A stretch of 64,000 nt of DNA, taken from the NCBI RefSeq assembly GCF_964204645.1, contig NC_134029.1, forward strand, positions 11,896,850 to 11,960,849. The letters are read 5' to 3'. The notes under the pieces are model-generated. The model did not search any database. It was not told the DNA's origin and saw nothing but the letters and a program-made list of their open reading frames with translations. Position 1 is the stretch's first letter; each line of letters opens with the position of its first letter. The position numbers and the translations under genes are program-made. Of this stretch, positions 26,801 through 41,800 are shown piece after piece. This DNA comes from Tubulanus polymorphus. Lineage: Eukaryota; Nemertea; Palaeonemertea; Tubulaniformes; Tubulanidae.

Positions 26801-29800
26801 GCAATGATATCCCGATCTCAGTACGGAAATGAGCTGACCGCGTATTTTCTGTAGTGTGAACGCAGATTCGGCGCTTAGCTAGCCGCGTATTTACATCCAT
26901 GTAGTACAATACACTCAACACTAATACCTCCCCCTCTATCGGCACACCGGGTGACTACTATACTGGGCTAAGCGCCATATTTTGGTGAATTTGTCACCAG
27001 CAAAGTACGTTTCTTCATAAGCGCTGTATCTAGTGTGAACGCGGCTTATGCCAAAAGACTAGGCAGTTTTCCTGTTCTGAAAGCCTAAAATTGTTTTCCA
27101 ATAACATTTGACTGAATTTACCCTCAGCTAAAATCACTGAGGTGAAAATGCCATAGGTTTAAGTTCCAGAGGTAAAAATATACCATAGGTAAAAATGCCA
27201 GAAGGAATAGGCCTTTGCAGAAAATTAAGAATTCATTAACAATGGACACGATATTTCTATGCATATTAGTTGATATATGTACTGTAAGATTTAATTGTTT
27301 GTGAATGCACAGTTATTTATTTACTTCAACGCAGTCATTGCTTATCTTTTATGATAGATATGGTGTCCAACTCCAGTTAAAAAGTCAGAAATCGATATAA
27401 TGAAAGAATGCACAGTCAACATATTCATCGCTTATCATTTATGATGGACCAAAATCAAAGGTTTTGATGGAATCATACTGAGAAATTAGAAAAAGATTTT
27501 GACAAGCTAGTTTGTTGTAATTTGTAATATCTTATGGTCAAATTAATTGTTTATGAGAAGATTAGCCAAATTACAAAATGAAGTTTGTTGAAATCGAAAG
27601 TATTAATTAGATTAAAATTCTTTTTTCATTGTTAAAAAGATATTGAAAATTTATTCTCCTAAATTTTGCACTGGTCACCAGCTTCAATCATTAATTGGAT
27701 CAAAGCAAAACTATTTCTCTTCACCCATATATGGAATCATGATATATGTATGTATTTATTACGTTAGGTATATTCTAACCTCTCGCATTTTACTTCTCGT
27801 ATTTTTACCTATGGCAACCTCTGGCATAATTATTGCATACACCTCAGGTCAGGCATGCCTGGTTGTATAGGAGGTTCCCTTGTTGATGATAATGCGTGGG
27901 TATTGAAATATTTAAACAATTGTTGAGAAAGTAGTCCAGTGAATGTTCTCATTTATCTTTCAGAAATATGGTGTATAACATAAGTCTCATAACTTTACGA
28001 GAAAATAAGGTAAGTAAGTTTGTTGTGTCTCTACTGAATTCAAAATCTGTCCACTCATTTTGATCAATGGTGTTTGAATTTTCAAGTCCATTAATAAGCG
28101 ATTCTTCACCATCACACATGGAACAAGAAAATTAATTTTAATAAATTATTTGATGCCTGGGAAAAAAATGTAAATTTTTTGGGATAAGCTGATGTGGGAT
28201 TGCAAATTTGAAATCAAAGTTTTAAGAAATTTGGGGAATTATGAGATTTGGTAATTGGGTAGGTGATACAGGTCTTCAATTGTAAATTGTGGTTTAATTT
28301 TTTTATTGAAAATTGTCAATAATGATAACTTGCGACCGACTTCATTCACTTTTGCCTCTTAGCTGGTCTGCAGCTTCATCAGGGCCGTACACTTTATGGG
28401 CCGATACGGATAAATTCTGAAGGCAGATTTTGGATGGCCACTGTACATTACATATAGGACAAGCCACCAAGGGCCCAACGACATAGGCCTTATTGTCGTT
28501 GATGGCGCGTGATTTTCATCAGCATGGACGGTAGCCTTGAATTAGAAGGGGTAATTACATAGAGCTGAAAATAAAGGCCAGACGACTATTGTATTGATTG
28601 AATTAGTGAATTGTCTACATTGGAATCGTTTCGAAAAAATAAATATGCACATATATTAGATTTGCGCGATTGTTGGAAAAAATGGCCAACGTATTTGCCT
28701 AGGAAAAAATCAGGCCAGGAAAAATGGCGAAGGAAAGAATGGTCATTTTTAGGCCAGCCGTATAACAAATGGAGTGAATTTAAATGACATGGTTTCCAGA
28801 GTAAAGGCTCTTTGACTGCAACTGAGCATATATTCATACAAATCATTCAATAGAGCATTATCCATTCTCCAACCCCTATGAAGCTGAATTTTGAAAGAGG
28901 GCCTCGTTAAAATTTATATTAGCTTTTTCGCGAAAATCTGATCGCAAAAATATCTGTTTTAAAAAGCCAATCAGAAAGTAAAGACTCCTATATAATTGGC
29001 TTAGCCGCAGGGATCAACAGGTGATCAGCAGGAAATTTTAAGATCTAAAATTGTATTTCAATATCGATTTCTGTGAAATCTTAAGTTGATTTGGTTTTTG
29101 GGTGGAATATTTTTGTTTGTACTACAGAAAATATCATTGATATTTGTGCAAAGTCCGGGAAAAATAGCTTTTTCTCAAATTGGATGGATGACCTTGATAT
29201 GCTAATCAGCCATGTGCTCAAACTGCAAATTCAATCAAATTTGAATTGTCACCTGATACACATGCCATCAGAGGACGCGGAGCCCTAGCATACGCTATGC
29301 TGTGTGTTCTCATGAAACCTGCAAAATTACCCCATCGAACATCGAACATATTTCGAAAACATTCGAATATTGAAATTAATATGTTTACACGTTTTTATAT
29401 TGACCGCTTGTAGCCACCGATAGAATTCACGCTGGCCCTACACGGATCGTAGATAGCTTTGTCATCCCACCAACATCCTATGTCGGGGTCTTACTTTTAT
29501 ATCAGACTCCCACATTGTGTATACATCCGCCATTTTGACCGAATAATCCAATTTACTTATCATTTCTATTTATGCCTGCCACTTATTACTATTACAATAT
29601 GTCTTCTCATGATATTCAATGCAATATAAAAGTACGACGTTCAAATAGGGCTCATTATATAATCACAGGAAGACATTCTACATCTTTGTCGATAATATTT
29701 TGCCAAATAACATGTGTACACATAGACCTGTGACGTTTTGCACATTGACTTACAGTTGTGATTTGTAAAATTACTATCTGTTATGGAACTTTTGGTAGCA

Positions 29801-32800
29801 GCATTGTATATCATGGCATGTTCAGTAAAGGCGTCTTATTGATGTTGTTCTTGTTGGATTGTCAGCTTTGCAAGCATATGAAAAGCGATCCATTTTAAAG
29901 CTTTTTGTCTTGAGTAGTAGTTTGTCTGAAGTGAAAAGACTGCTCGGTTTTTATCAGCTGTATTCCATTCCACGGATTCATATGAGCAAAGCTGCAGTGT
30001 ATTTAAAGACTTGTATTACACAGTGTTCATATATTCATTGATGTGTTGTGAAGAGTGGTGTCCAAAGCCGCGGCAACAATTTACTGAATGACGTCTTTTT
30101 TTCTTTGAATAACACGTTTTTTAAGAAATTAAGTTAATTCGCTGCAGTAATATTAAGAATCTATCATAAATTGGCATTTGTCCGCAGCAATAAACATTGC
30201 TTCCAACGCGCCTGGTGAAATAGTTCATATAACAACTAACTGTATAGCCATTCTGTTGTTTAACCTGGTAATCAGTAGGCATTGGTCTGAGTTGGGGAGT
30301 AAATTTTTGACTATACTTTTGTTTTTTTTTTGTTGTAATGAATATTCACTTCAATTTACAACCCCTTTTTAGGTTATTTCTATAGGTTATTTCTATATTA
30401 TGGTAACATGGAACTATTCCCTCAAGAATTTTGTGGTAATAAATGTAACTATCGGTTTTCCAGATATTTCCAATTATCCAATTACGAAACGAGGAACCCA
30501 CATCATGCGAGGGCTGATTATCTGCAGATAATGTTTTAGATTTGTCACATTGAATCTAGTTAAAATCCGAGACCTAAAAACTAAAAAAAAAACTGAAAAA
30601 TAATATCCAAGGATAATAACCATGGATAAGTATAGAAAAAGAGAACTGTGGCTTACTTAATTTGGGTAGCTCAGAAATTAATGGCATGTGATTTTTAGGC
30701 CAGCTGTAGGCTGAGCCTATTACTATTGGCCTATAAATGGTGCGAATTTAAATGACATTGTTTTCCATATGAAAGGCTTTTTCACTGTGCAACTGAGCAT
30801 ATTATCATACGAATCATGCATTCAAGCGTTATCCATTCTCATATTCCTAGGATATAAAACATTGCCCAGTTTTTGCCACATGCGTAAAAATTTAGGGTAC
30901 TCAACTTTCAATAATAATGATTCAAACATTTCGTGAGCTGGGCATAGAACAGCCTCTTTCAAGTGAAATTTTAAGATATCTTTCCTAGTAGTTCTTATTC
31001 TATGGTTATTTAACTGCAGCTATGAGTGTATTTAAGTATATGGGTGTTACTTTTTCATTTTCTCTATCGAAAATAGTTTTTCATTGTTGGTAAATATTAT
31101 TTATCGGTTCCTCTGAAAATATCATTACCGATTTTTCTATATGTTTATTGGCCGAGAAACCATACAGTAATGGCACACCTGTTTTTTGTCATGTTCCAAC
31201 TGATTCAAATTTCATATGAAAAGCCCTTGTGATCAGGTCATTAAAATCTTTTTTCTAGTGTTGATCGATAGGACCTATATTCATTATACAGACTAGCACG
31301 CCTGGTGTACGCACAGATCACAACTCTACCCTATATAACTCAATATTCCTGTCACACTCTCTTTGAAATCATTGTACTAATAGTTTTTGTCTTGTTGGGT
31401 TTCTTCACAGCACAGTACTGGCAATTTATTTTCAAAAGACCATTGATCTATTGATAATTTGATTTTTCTTCCCATTTAGAGGCGGCCATTCATTATAGCA
31501 TGTGTTTGCTTCTATAGAAAATTTTCAACACGCAGCTAGTCCAAAATATTAAAAGCCATTCTTTGAAACGTGAATTTTCAATTTGTGCATTCAGCCAAGC
31601 ATGATTTTTAAGACGAGCGTAAACCAGATCCCCTGTGGTTGATTTTCTATGTGTAAAAGTTAACAATTTGAACAAATGCCAAAATGACGTAATCTTCTTA
31701 TTTTTCCGATGACAAATCTGTTCTTGAATATGTAGATCGTAGCTGGCAAACATTGTCACCTTTTCTTGAAGCCATATATTGAATAAGTTTTGGGGAAACT
31801 TACAATCAGCTTTCTTTTGAACAATAAAAACAATAAAGCAATTATAAATAAAAAATTTGTAAATTACATTTTACTTCAACAATTATGATAAAACATAAAA
31901 AGGGGGAAAATGTATACACACGTGTGTATTTGTTTGATGATACAATCATTGTTAGCTTTGTTGCTGTTTGCTGGCTCTCGAAGATAGAAAAGTAAAAGTG
32001 ATGTGAGGATTTGTGTGTATTGATAATATTTCTACTACGTACCTTAGTACTATAGTACTATAGTACTGAAACAGGTGTCCTCATCAAGTACTGACAACAA
32101 ATGATAATAAACCCTTCAAATAATCAACAGCTTCTTTGAACGATACAGCATTGATGAACTGTTTAGTTATAAATAGATACCTATTCAGATATTCTAGATT
32201 TGTAAATGTTATGGACTTTGTTTTTCAGCGTTTAGAATGGAAACCAAGTCCTATCAAAGTTAATAAATGTGGCTACAAACGTAAGACAAAGGTAAGATAT
32301 TGATCAATATTGAATTAGATGCATGTAAGTACGTGTAGTTTGTGTAATAATATAGATTTTTCATGCAAAGAAAATGACAAAAATATACGATAATGATAAA
32401 ACGAGTGATTGGAGAATAGTAATAAAGATAATTGTGAAATGATAATAGTAGCAATGATAAAAATGTTACAATGATAATAAATAGACAATTTGAGTCTTTT
32501 GAGGTATTTTGACCTATAAATAGACAATTTGAGGTATTTTTAGCCCACTTGGGACTTTAGTCCCAGCGGGCTATTGCGTTCACTTTTCGTCCGTCATCCG
32601 TCCGTAGGCGGAATCCAGTTATTTTGGGAAGTTTTGAAGACGCTTCAATGTAATGTCTTTATATTTGGGTTACTCATGTATCTAGCCAAGACACATCTTC
32701 AGCCCAAAAACTGGCCCTGTCATTATCAATGTGGCCGACTGGCAGCCATTGTAGTTTGCCAAAATCAGCACTTTTTACACATATTTCAAGTTCTTGAGGG

Positions 32801-35800
32801 AAATTTTGAAGACGCTTTGATCAATTATCTTGATCATTCATATGTATTTGTATCCCCCAAGGGCTCATCCGTATAAGAAAAATTGGGTGGATCGGACTCA
32901 AGATGGCCGTCCTGTGACTTTTTTGTGCACAAAAATGTCTATTTTGGCCTGAATTCTGAGTCCTGTAGCTTCCTACTGGTTTTCCATTTTTCATTGAAAT
33001 TTGTGGTGGCTATTCTATGGAAAGGGTCTTCATTACCTGACACAAGTATTTGTGATCAGCCAATTATCACGCAATTGGTGGCCACCTTGGTGTCATCAGT
33101 ACTCATTCGTAGGTGGGAAAAAGTTTTTTCCACATTACATTGATACCTAAGCATATTTTGTAACTACAATCAAATGAAAAGTTGAAGCTCATGACATGGT
33201 CTATGATTGTGGTGAGTTTCAAGGTCATTAGTTATTCTATATGGTCACCAGGGGTCATTGAATAGTCGAATAACTTTGTATTTCCTTATTATATTGGTAC
33301 GTAGGCATATTTTGTTACCATTATGACATGGTCTATGATTGTGGTGAGTCTCAAGGTCATTGGGTTCCGCATATGGTCACCAGGGGGCGTTGAATAGTAG
33401 AATAACTTGGTATTTCCATATTGTATTGGTACGTAGGCATATATTGTTATCACAATCAATTGCAAAATCATAGCTGCTGAGATGTTCTATGATTGTGGTG
33501 AGTTTCAAGGTTATTAGTTTTAACTTAGTTTAAGCTTAGTTTTTGTACATGGTCACCAGGGGCGTTGAATATTGAAATTGTTTGATTGTTGAGCATTTGA
33601 AAGCACTTTCCAAGTGGGCATGGTGTCCCTGGACCCCTAGTTTTTCTGATCGTCTCTTTAAGTCTTGAATGCTGTTGATGTTTGACATGATCTTAAGGTT
33701 CATTACATATTTTCATCTTGTCTAAACAAGCCGAACAGTGAGATCTCTGTTTGCTTCATCGCTTCATATTTGTTCAGTTGAATTTAAATTGACATTTGAA
33801 ATTTGCTGATCCGCAGCTGATTCTGAGAATATTGACACGTGCAAAACAGCAGTGTGGACTTTGCTTTCAAAAGACTAGATATCTCGTCTTGAGAAGGAAA
33901 ATATAATACTGGTGTCAAAATGTAATGTTTTATTGGGCTTCCAAGAAATTCAGCTTTTTAATAACCAGTATTTTTAGTACTGTTGCATCCCACTGACTAG
34001 TAGAATGAAAATTCTGGAAATGTCCAGCTGTGAATTATCGCGTGCCAATTGTCTATGATAACTTCAATTTGAATTCCTCTTTTGGAGTTACAAAAAGGTT
34101 CTTCAATCACATCACAGATGATTGACCGTTATCAGAGAAATTTCCCTCACTACCTCAAGCTGGTTTCTTGAAATAGAATAGATGTTACGAAGATAAGGAA
34201 GTCCTGACTGGCGAAAGCTTATTCCTTTTTTCTTAAGATCTATATAATCAGTCATCATCTTTGATAGCAGCACATCAAAGTTCATCAGAGACCCTCACTG
34301 AAATGTGCTATTTGTGTTGATGTGAGACATCAGAAATGACTCTCGCTTTGATTTTGCAAGAAGTCGTCGAATTTGGAATTTTTCAATTGATCTTCTAACA
34401 AGACGTGATTTGCCGAGTCTTTGTGCGCTTGTTATACTGCAAATTTCAGAGATGATGATTCAAATTGCCATAGTTAGGGATATCCTCTGGAAAAAAGCAA
34501 TTAACTATGTGAAAACAGACATTGTAAACAATGAACAGGTGTCTATGAACTCACTGACCATACAACTAATGGACCAGGCACAGCATCAATAGATTTCTGA
34601 TAAATCCCAAATGGGTCAGTAAGTGCAGGTTCACAGCAATGTGATGCTTGAAAGATACCTTCCAACTTAATGATAAGGGCCGCTGTGATGATGACTTACT
34701 ACTCTTCGCTTGGTTTCCTTCAATATCTTGTAAAGTGCAATAGCGTGTAGTTATCAATGTGTCGTTTGCGATTTGATAAATATTGTGCGTGATGTGCATG
34801 ATAAATTCGGCTTCTATATCATTCCAAACAGATTAACTTTCTAAAGTAAATTACGGTGTAATTAGAGGAGTAAGATAGTTAAACTATAGAACGTATTGAT
34901 TTGCAGAAAATCTTGCTTAAATACTAAAGCCTGAATAACCCAGAGCTGCTACTTTGTGAAAACAGAGGGTCACGTTGTCATTGAGTCATATCTTATACGT
35001 TTGTATTGTATATTTACAGGTGGAATGTCAGAATTATATACGAGTTATAACATTACCAGAACCTGGAAGGTTGTTCGTCTGTGGAACGAACGCTTTCGAT
35101 CCAAAATGCCGCCAGTATTTAGATATTTCAGTAAGTGAATGTAAATACCTGGTACTGTATATACATAGATGATTTCATAATGAGAGGATTTGAAACTTTG
35201 AAAAAACTCCTTTTTTAGATTCATTCTATTTATAAGTATTCCATTCCACCATTATATAGTTTGTAAGGGGTCAGTACCAGTGATGGGCAAGGATTGGGTT
35301 CAATCCATTCAAGTTCCTATATAGCATCATACTGGAAAAACAACTTCGCTTATTTAATATTTGGATTATACATGTATCTCCTTAGACACATTGGCAAGGC
35401 TAAACTGGCTTGGTCACAATCAAGATGGTTACCTGGTGACCATTGTTATTCGCCGAAATCAGCTCTTTGATTGATTTTTCAGATGGGTTTTTCATTCAGC
35501 CAATTGTCATGCAATTGAGGGCCATCTTAAGTGTCACCAGTCCTCATTCATAAATGGAAAAATCAGACAAAGGAAAATATCAATATCAGGTTTCAACTTA
35601 TAGCCTTGATATGTGATAATGATTAGCACTGTCATAGGGTACATCTCTTCACATAGAATAAGGATCACCCAGTTTTATTTTCTCACCACCAGAGGAATTG
35701 AATATCGAATTATGTACAATTTTCTATAGCAGGCCTATTGCTATACAAATGGCGTGAACTTATATGCTATAGTTTTCGGATGAAAGCTTTCCCTGTGCAA

Positions 35801-38800
35801 CAGAGCATATATTCCTACATATCATGCACAAAAGTATTATCCGTTGTACAATTCTTACGGAACAGAATGAAAAAAGGCCTCTTAAATTTATAGGTCTATG
35901 GGGTCGTGAAAATTTGAACATACAAATATCAATTTCATAAAGCCTATCAAAGAGCAGTCTGATTTCACCTTTGGGAAGTTACAAGACCTGTAGCTCAATA
36001 ATCGATTGCCATTTGTCTTGAAAATTCATGGAAAGGTTGTTTGAATTGGGGTTGCCCAATTTTTTATTCTCCCACCATGTACAATTTTTAGGCCAGCCAT
36101 AGGCTGAGCCTATTACGATACAAATTGAGCGAATTTAAATGACATGGTTTCCAGAGCAAAGGCTCTTTTACTGTGCGACTGAGCATATATTCATGCAAAT
36201 CATTCATTAAAGCATTATCCATTCTCCAAACTCTACGAAGCTGAATTTTGAAAGAGGGCCTCGTTAAAATTTATATGAGCTTTTTCGCGAATATCTGATC
36301 GCAAAAATATTGGTTTTGAAAAGCCAATCAGAAAGCAAAGACTCCTCTATGATTTGCTTAGCCGCAGAAATCAGCAGGTGTTCACGTGAACCTGCGGTAT
36401 CGTCTACCGTTTTATTTCCGGGTTTTATTTTAAGATTTAAAATTGTATTTCAAGATCGATTTCTGTGAAAGCTTTAGTTGATTAGGTTTTTGGGAGGAAT
36501 ATTTTTATTAAGCACTACAGAAAATATCATTGACCATTGTGCAAAGTCCGGGAAAAATAGCTTTTTCTTAAATCGAATAGATGGCCTTGATATGCTAATT
36601 AGCCATGTGCTCAAACTACAAATTCAATCAAATTTTATTCTGCATAAAATATCAATATCCAATTCAATTTTACTTTATTGAACAAATAAAAACATCAAAT
36701 CCAATTCAATTTTGTTTTATTGAGCAAATTTCAGATAATTCACTTCTATTCCGCATTAAAATCAATAAGACCAAGGGAAAAGATTTATCTGAGGTATTTG
36801 TTCCTGCCAGATCCAGTCGCTGTCTGTGCTACTTATGTATTCTACGATTGTATTGTGTAAATTATTAGGTATTGACTCTGGCTGGGAGTGTATTTTGACA
36901 AATTTAACCCACAGAATGCATCATCATTCGCCATTTTATGAAAAGCTGACAGGCTGGCCATAGTGCCCCTTGGGGCTCTTGTTCGTAATTGGAACCTATG
37001 CATATTTTATAACCACTATCAATTGCTGATAGAACGCTCTATGGTGAGATTCAAAGCAATAGGTTTCTCTATAGGTTCACCAGGAATAATGGAATAACAT
37101 AATTTTTCCATATATAATGGTACCTATGCATATTTTGTAACCACAATAAGTGCAAAATATAAGCTCATGGTGTCAATGGACCCTTAGTCCTTATATTTAC
37201 AAAACTCTGTCTTGATTATTTCGTTGGATCTTGATTTTGAAGAAGTTGTTTACGTCCGTTTAAGCCTAAGGTAGAACAAATTTGGTTGAATTCAATCATA
37301 CTTTCACATGACACTACTTTTCAGTGTGATATGCCAATTTAATTCAATTAAGATTTATTTCTACTAAGTATATAGAGATGTTTTCAAATTGATAATAAGT
37401 ACAAGATGCTGTAAGATCATTGTTCACTTTCATTTACTGAAATCTGGCCGAACCATCAATCACTGGGGCCGTCATGAGAAATTTCCTTCTTGTTTTATAT
37501 ATCTAATTTGCAATCTGAACTGGCTATAAACATGTATTTCGCACAACATAAAAATATTATTGATTTTCCATGGATTGGGCAGGACTGAGGGACTAGCATC
37601 TCTATAAATTATTGTCGAAGCTTCGCTTCACCCAAATTTCACCCGCAATAACTTTGGTGTGGGTATCAATGGATCAACAAGAAATATAGAATCAAAATAT
37701 ATATTATTTGAAACCTTTGAAAAAATATGTCAAATGTTTTATATATACTGCTCTCCTATTTATCGTCACTTGTTCGAAGTGCTAATACCATCGAATGGAT
37801 ATGCTTTTTCAGTCATGGCTCTCGGGAAGCGTGTATTATTGTCCTAAGTTCTGTCTCTCACGCAGTGCCAATGCAGCTCAGATATTAATTTTCATATCAT
37901 GACTTTTATGGAAATTTAGTGCCTCTCGAGGAGCATCGATGAAAATTGGTTTGGCTTGGCACACGTTTAAATGTTTTGCCAGTTAATATACGACAGACAA
38001 ATTGATGATGATTATGGAACAGCTAACCGCAACTAACCTTAACTCATTCATCGAATGATTTAGTCATGATTTAGGAAATAATGAAATAGAAATTGTTAAC
38101 GAACCTATTATCTTCCAATTTTTGAGGATATAGGTACTAATTGTGGAGTCAAGATTCTGATAAGATAGTTTTTATGAAAACAGAAGCCACTTTCTAACTT
38201 GTGACTTGTTAGAAATTGGCTTCTGGTGATTAGTCTGCCATAGTTTTTAATGGCTAGAGACTGAAAATAAATAGTCATTCATGAAACAATCAATGTTACA
38301 TCCAACGTTGCTTTTAAAGATGGATGTCTCAATGGCGCCATTTTTCAAACTATTTATTCTGCAGGAAATCAATCCCTTCTACATACAGATTGCCCTTTCT
38401 CTTCAGCATTGTTGGTTAGTTGTCGTAATGTGTTTGTAATTGTATCTATTCCATTAATTCCGTGTGTACATTTCAGTTCCATGTTTTTAAACATTCTCAC
38501 AGGTAAATTGGATGCTAGCTTTTAGTTGCAATCACATGTTTTTTTACATGGGCCTGACCAAAAATGTTGTGTTTACACAGGTCAAAGCATTCACTTCAGT
38601 GTGAATGCTAATTGGCTCTGGAAGTGACTCACCTGGCTTGTCACTGCATTGTTTAGTACCAAGTGTGTGTAAACGCGTGCCATAATTAGGCATTAGCCAG
38701 TTTGATCCTGGGCCTAATATTCTCCATGTGATGGCAGATTTTGCAAACACCAACCTCACTTTCCTCCAAGCCCAATTAGAGATTTTTGTTGGTTATCAAT

Positions 38801-41800
38801 ATTGACTGAGTATATTAGCGAAATTACTAATTACTGCTAGATACTGACTATGATGCATATATCTTAATGTAGAAGTTGTTAAACTGAATAATTTCTTTCC
38901 ACTAATTCCAGGGAAATTATTTATTTGAAAGAGAAGAGGCTGGAATAGCACGGTGTCCATACGATCCCAGTCACAATAATACAGCTATACATGCAGGTAT
39001 GCGACTGGCAAGTACATTCGCACATTCATAAATTGCATTCACAAATAGGCATAAATCTGAAGACATGCATTGGTTATAAGATCATAACCAATTAGTCTTG
39101 AGAAAATCATGTCCTATGTGTGAACTTCTTGCGGATATTATACAATTGCAAGGAATGATTATTTGAGTGCTGTATTCTTCTAAAATTCTTTCGAAAGGAA
39201 ATCCTCTCAGGACATCATAATATTGTACAACTGGTTATGAATCATTAAAAATAATTTCAATAAGAAAGACACAGATTGGTGATAAACCTAATGGCACTCA
39301 TCTTTCTGGAACATTGGAGTACTCCAAGGTGAATACATTAATCAAGCTTTGAGAAATTTTTTTCTATATTTATTTTCTTCAAGGAGGGACACTTTATTCC
39401 GCGACGTACGCAGACTATACGTCAAGGGATTCACTGATATATAGTGGTGCTATTCGAACTGAACAGTTTAATTCCATGTGGCTGAGTGGTAAGTAACATC
39501 GAAATAACCATTTCCGGACTGGTTGAATTTGAATGCAGTGAATGTGTGTGATTACTATGTGTGACGGAGGAGCTGACTATCATCCTGCATTCACTGTCAC
39601 AAAATGCTTGTGTTTACCGGCGCTGTGTTAACAAGACAGCAACATTTCATGAGCTGTAATCAGGGTCATGTTCTATTAGTTCCCTCTCGTAGATCCTTGC
39701 ATTATCATTTTCCTTTTAAAGACCGATGCTTCTATACTGTAGGAAGGAAGCTTTTAAACATGTGGATCACACACAGAAGCTATACATGGTTAATAGCTAG
39801 TTTAAAGAGGATTGGCCTTACATATTGATTCCTTTCATGATAATTATGATAGACATTATAAAGATAAAAGATGAAAAAAACTACATTTTATTTGAAAATG
39901 AAAATTTAATGGGAACGATTTGAATTGAGTAATTTATTCAACAATTTCTATAGAATTTGACATATGTTCATGGTTTGCCTTCAGTGAAACTCTAAGATTA
40001 TTGGTCTGGTTGGTTGAACACTATTTGGTTTGTAGTGAAGATCATAACTACTCTGATTGTACTAGAAAGATGCCTCGTGGCTTTTGAGAAAGACCAAATA
40101 GAAATGAATCTGCTTATGGGACTATGTACATGTATGATATTCAGACCTAATATTTCATTCTCTTGGAATGATTTAGATTGGGTTGATAGTATTGATTTAA
40201 ATTTCATTCAACTTTTACTATAACAAACTTTGTACGACTGCCTTAAGATTAACAACACATTCAGGTTGCAGTTCTAGTATCAGTGTTACTACAGTTATGT
40301 ATTCATAGTGTGAGAGTCAGTAAACCTCATTATGATGAAATTCTTATGAAAATTTTGTTTTATCCATTATTTTTTGTTTAATTCTGTTTTAAAAGAGTTT
40401 TATTGGCTTCCTGTCTCATGCCGTTTGGACTTTTAAGCTGTTACTCACTACTTTTAATTGGCTTAAAGGTCTTGGACCATCTCATCTCAATGAGCTGTTG
40501 GTAGAATATGTGCTACTCGTTAACTCCGCTCCACAAACAATGGTTTGTTTTTCAAAAGACAAGTTTCAAGAAAGAAAGTTGGTGAACAATCTTATAGTTT
40601 CAGGGCACCTTTTTATGGAATATTTTACCAAGACATGTCAGGGATAGTCCTAAAGTTCTTACTTTTAAAAATAGTTGGAAAATATGATAGCAATGAAGCA
40701 CATACGTTCAATGTACATAATGCACAGTATACATTACTAAAAATGGGGAAGCCCCCTAATATGAATGACTAGAATATCAAGTCCCCGAGTAATATTACAT
40801 ATAAACTATGAATTACGCAGCAACGAAGAAAACCTTGAGAAATAAACAATACACTGAATTATAAATGAAATTATATACTGCTGTATTCACAAGACATGAG
40901 ACAATTGCATCTATGATTGAGACCAAAAAAAAAATCATTTGCTGTCATATCTTGCTTCCTGTTCATACAAGATTAAAAACCTTTTTGAGTGTGCTGTTTT
41001 TCAAATTGAAACAAATGTTGATATGGTTGAGAACATAAATGCGGTGAACACGATTGCACAAATATTATGGCTTCTGTATGCATAGGTTTCTTGTTTGTTC
41101 ATTTGATTATGATGACTGAACCCTCCAGGCTTGGTCGTTGCTAATTGGAATAAAGCAAACAGTGACAGTGATTTTTTCCACGATCACCACGAATGTCTGG
41201 TGCTCTGTGATTCATCCTCGGATGATGTATCACTTTCTCCCTTTATCTCCCCTTATGCCTCCCTCACCTTAACTCCCTTCTTTTCCCTCCTATAATGAAT
41301 TTGACGGTAGTACGTACTTCCCTCACAATGTTATTAATGGTTACTGAGCAGCGATTATATAGCTAACGAAGCTCGTAAATTCTAATAGAATATGGAACTA
41401 TAAATGTGATTTGGCTACGCAATGGCTCACATCGTTTTGTCCTGTTAATAATTGATTGGGAAGATAAAGCAGTGAGTTAAAAGCATTGCTAAACACTATT
41501 AGTTGTTCGCTAGTTTATAACCACATCAAATTGCCACTATAGTCAGCTTAAAACAACTCAGTAAACCTGTAGTATAAATCTAAGCCATTCGGAGTCAAAT
41601 TTTTGAGATGGAAATATCATTTGAAAATCACTGGTTTTTTTAAAGAACTTGTTTTAATGCGATAAGAAGTTAATTCTTAAGTTTCATTTCAGAGCCTCAA
41701 TTTGTGAGTTCGTATGAATATCAGGACAAGGTATATTTTTTCTTCCGAGAAACTGCTGTGGAATACAAGAACTGCGGAAAGGTAAGATGGTACTCTGTTC

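Noticed and set aside
39604-40223. Plus-strand frames between semaphorin exons 7 and 8
   Set aside because: The Sema domain is already continuous across 39,488 to 41,693; inserting these would break the frame and the conserved block order.
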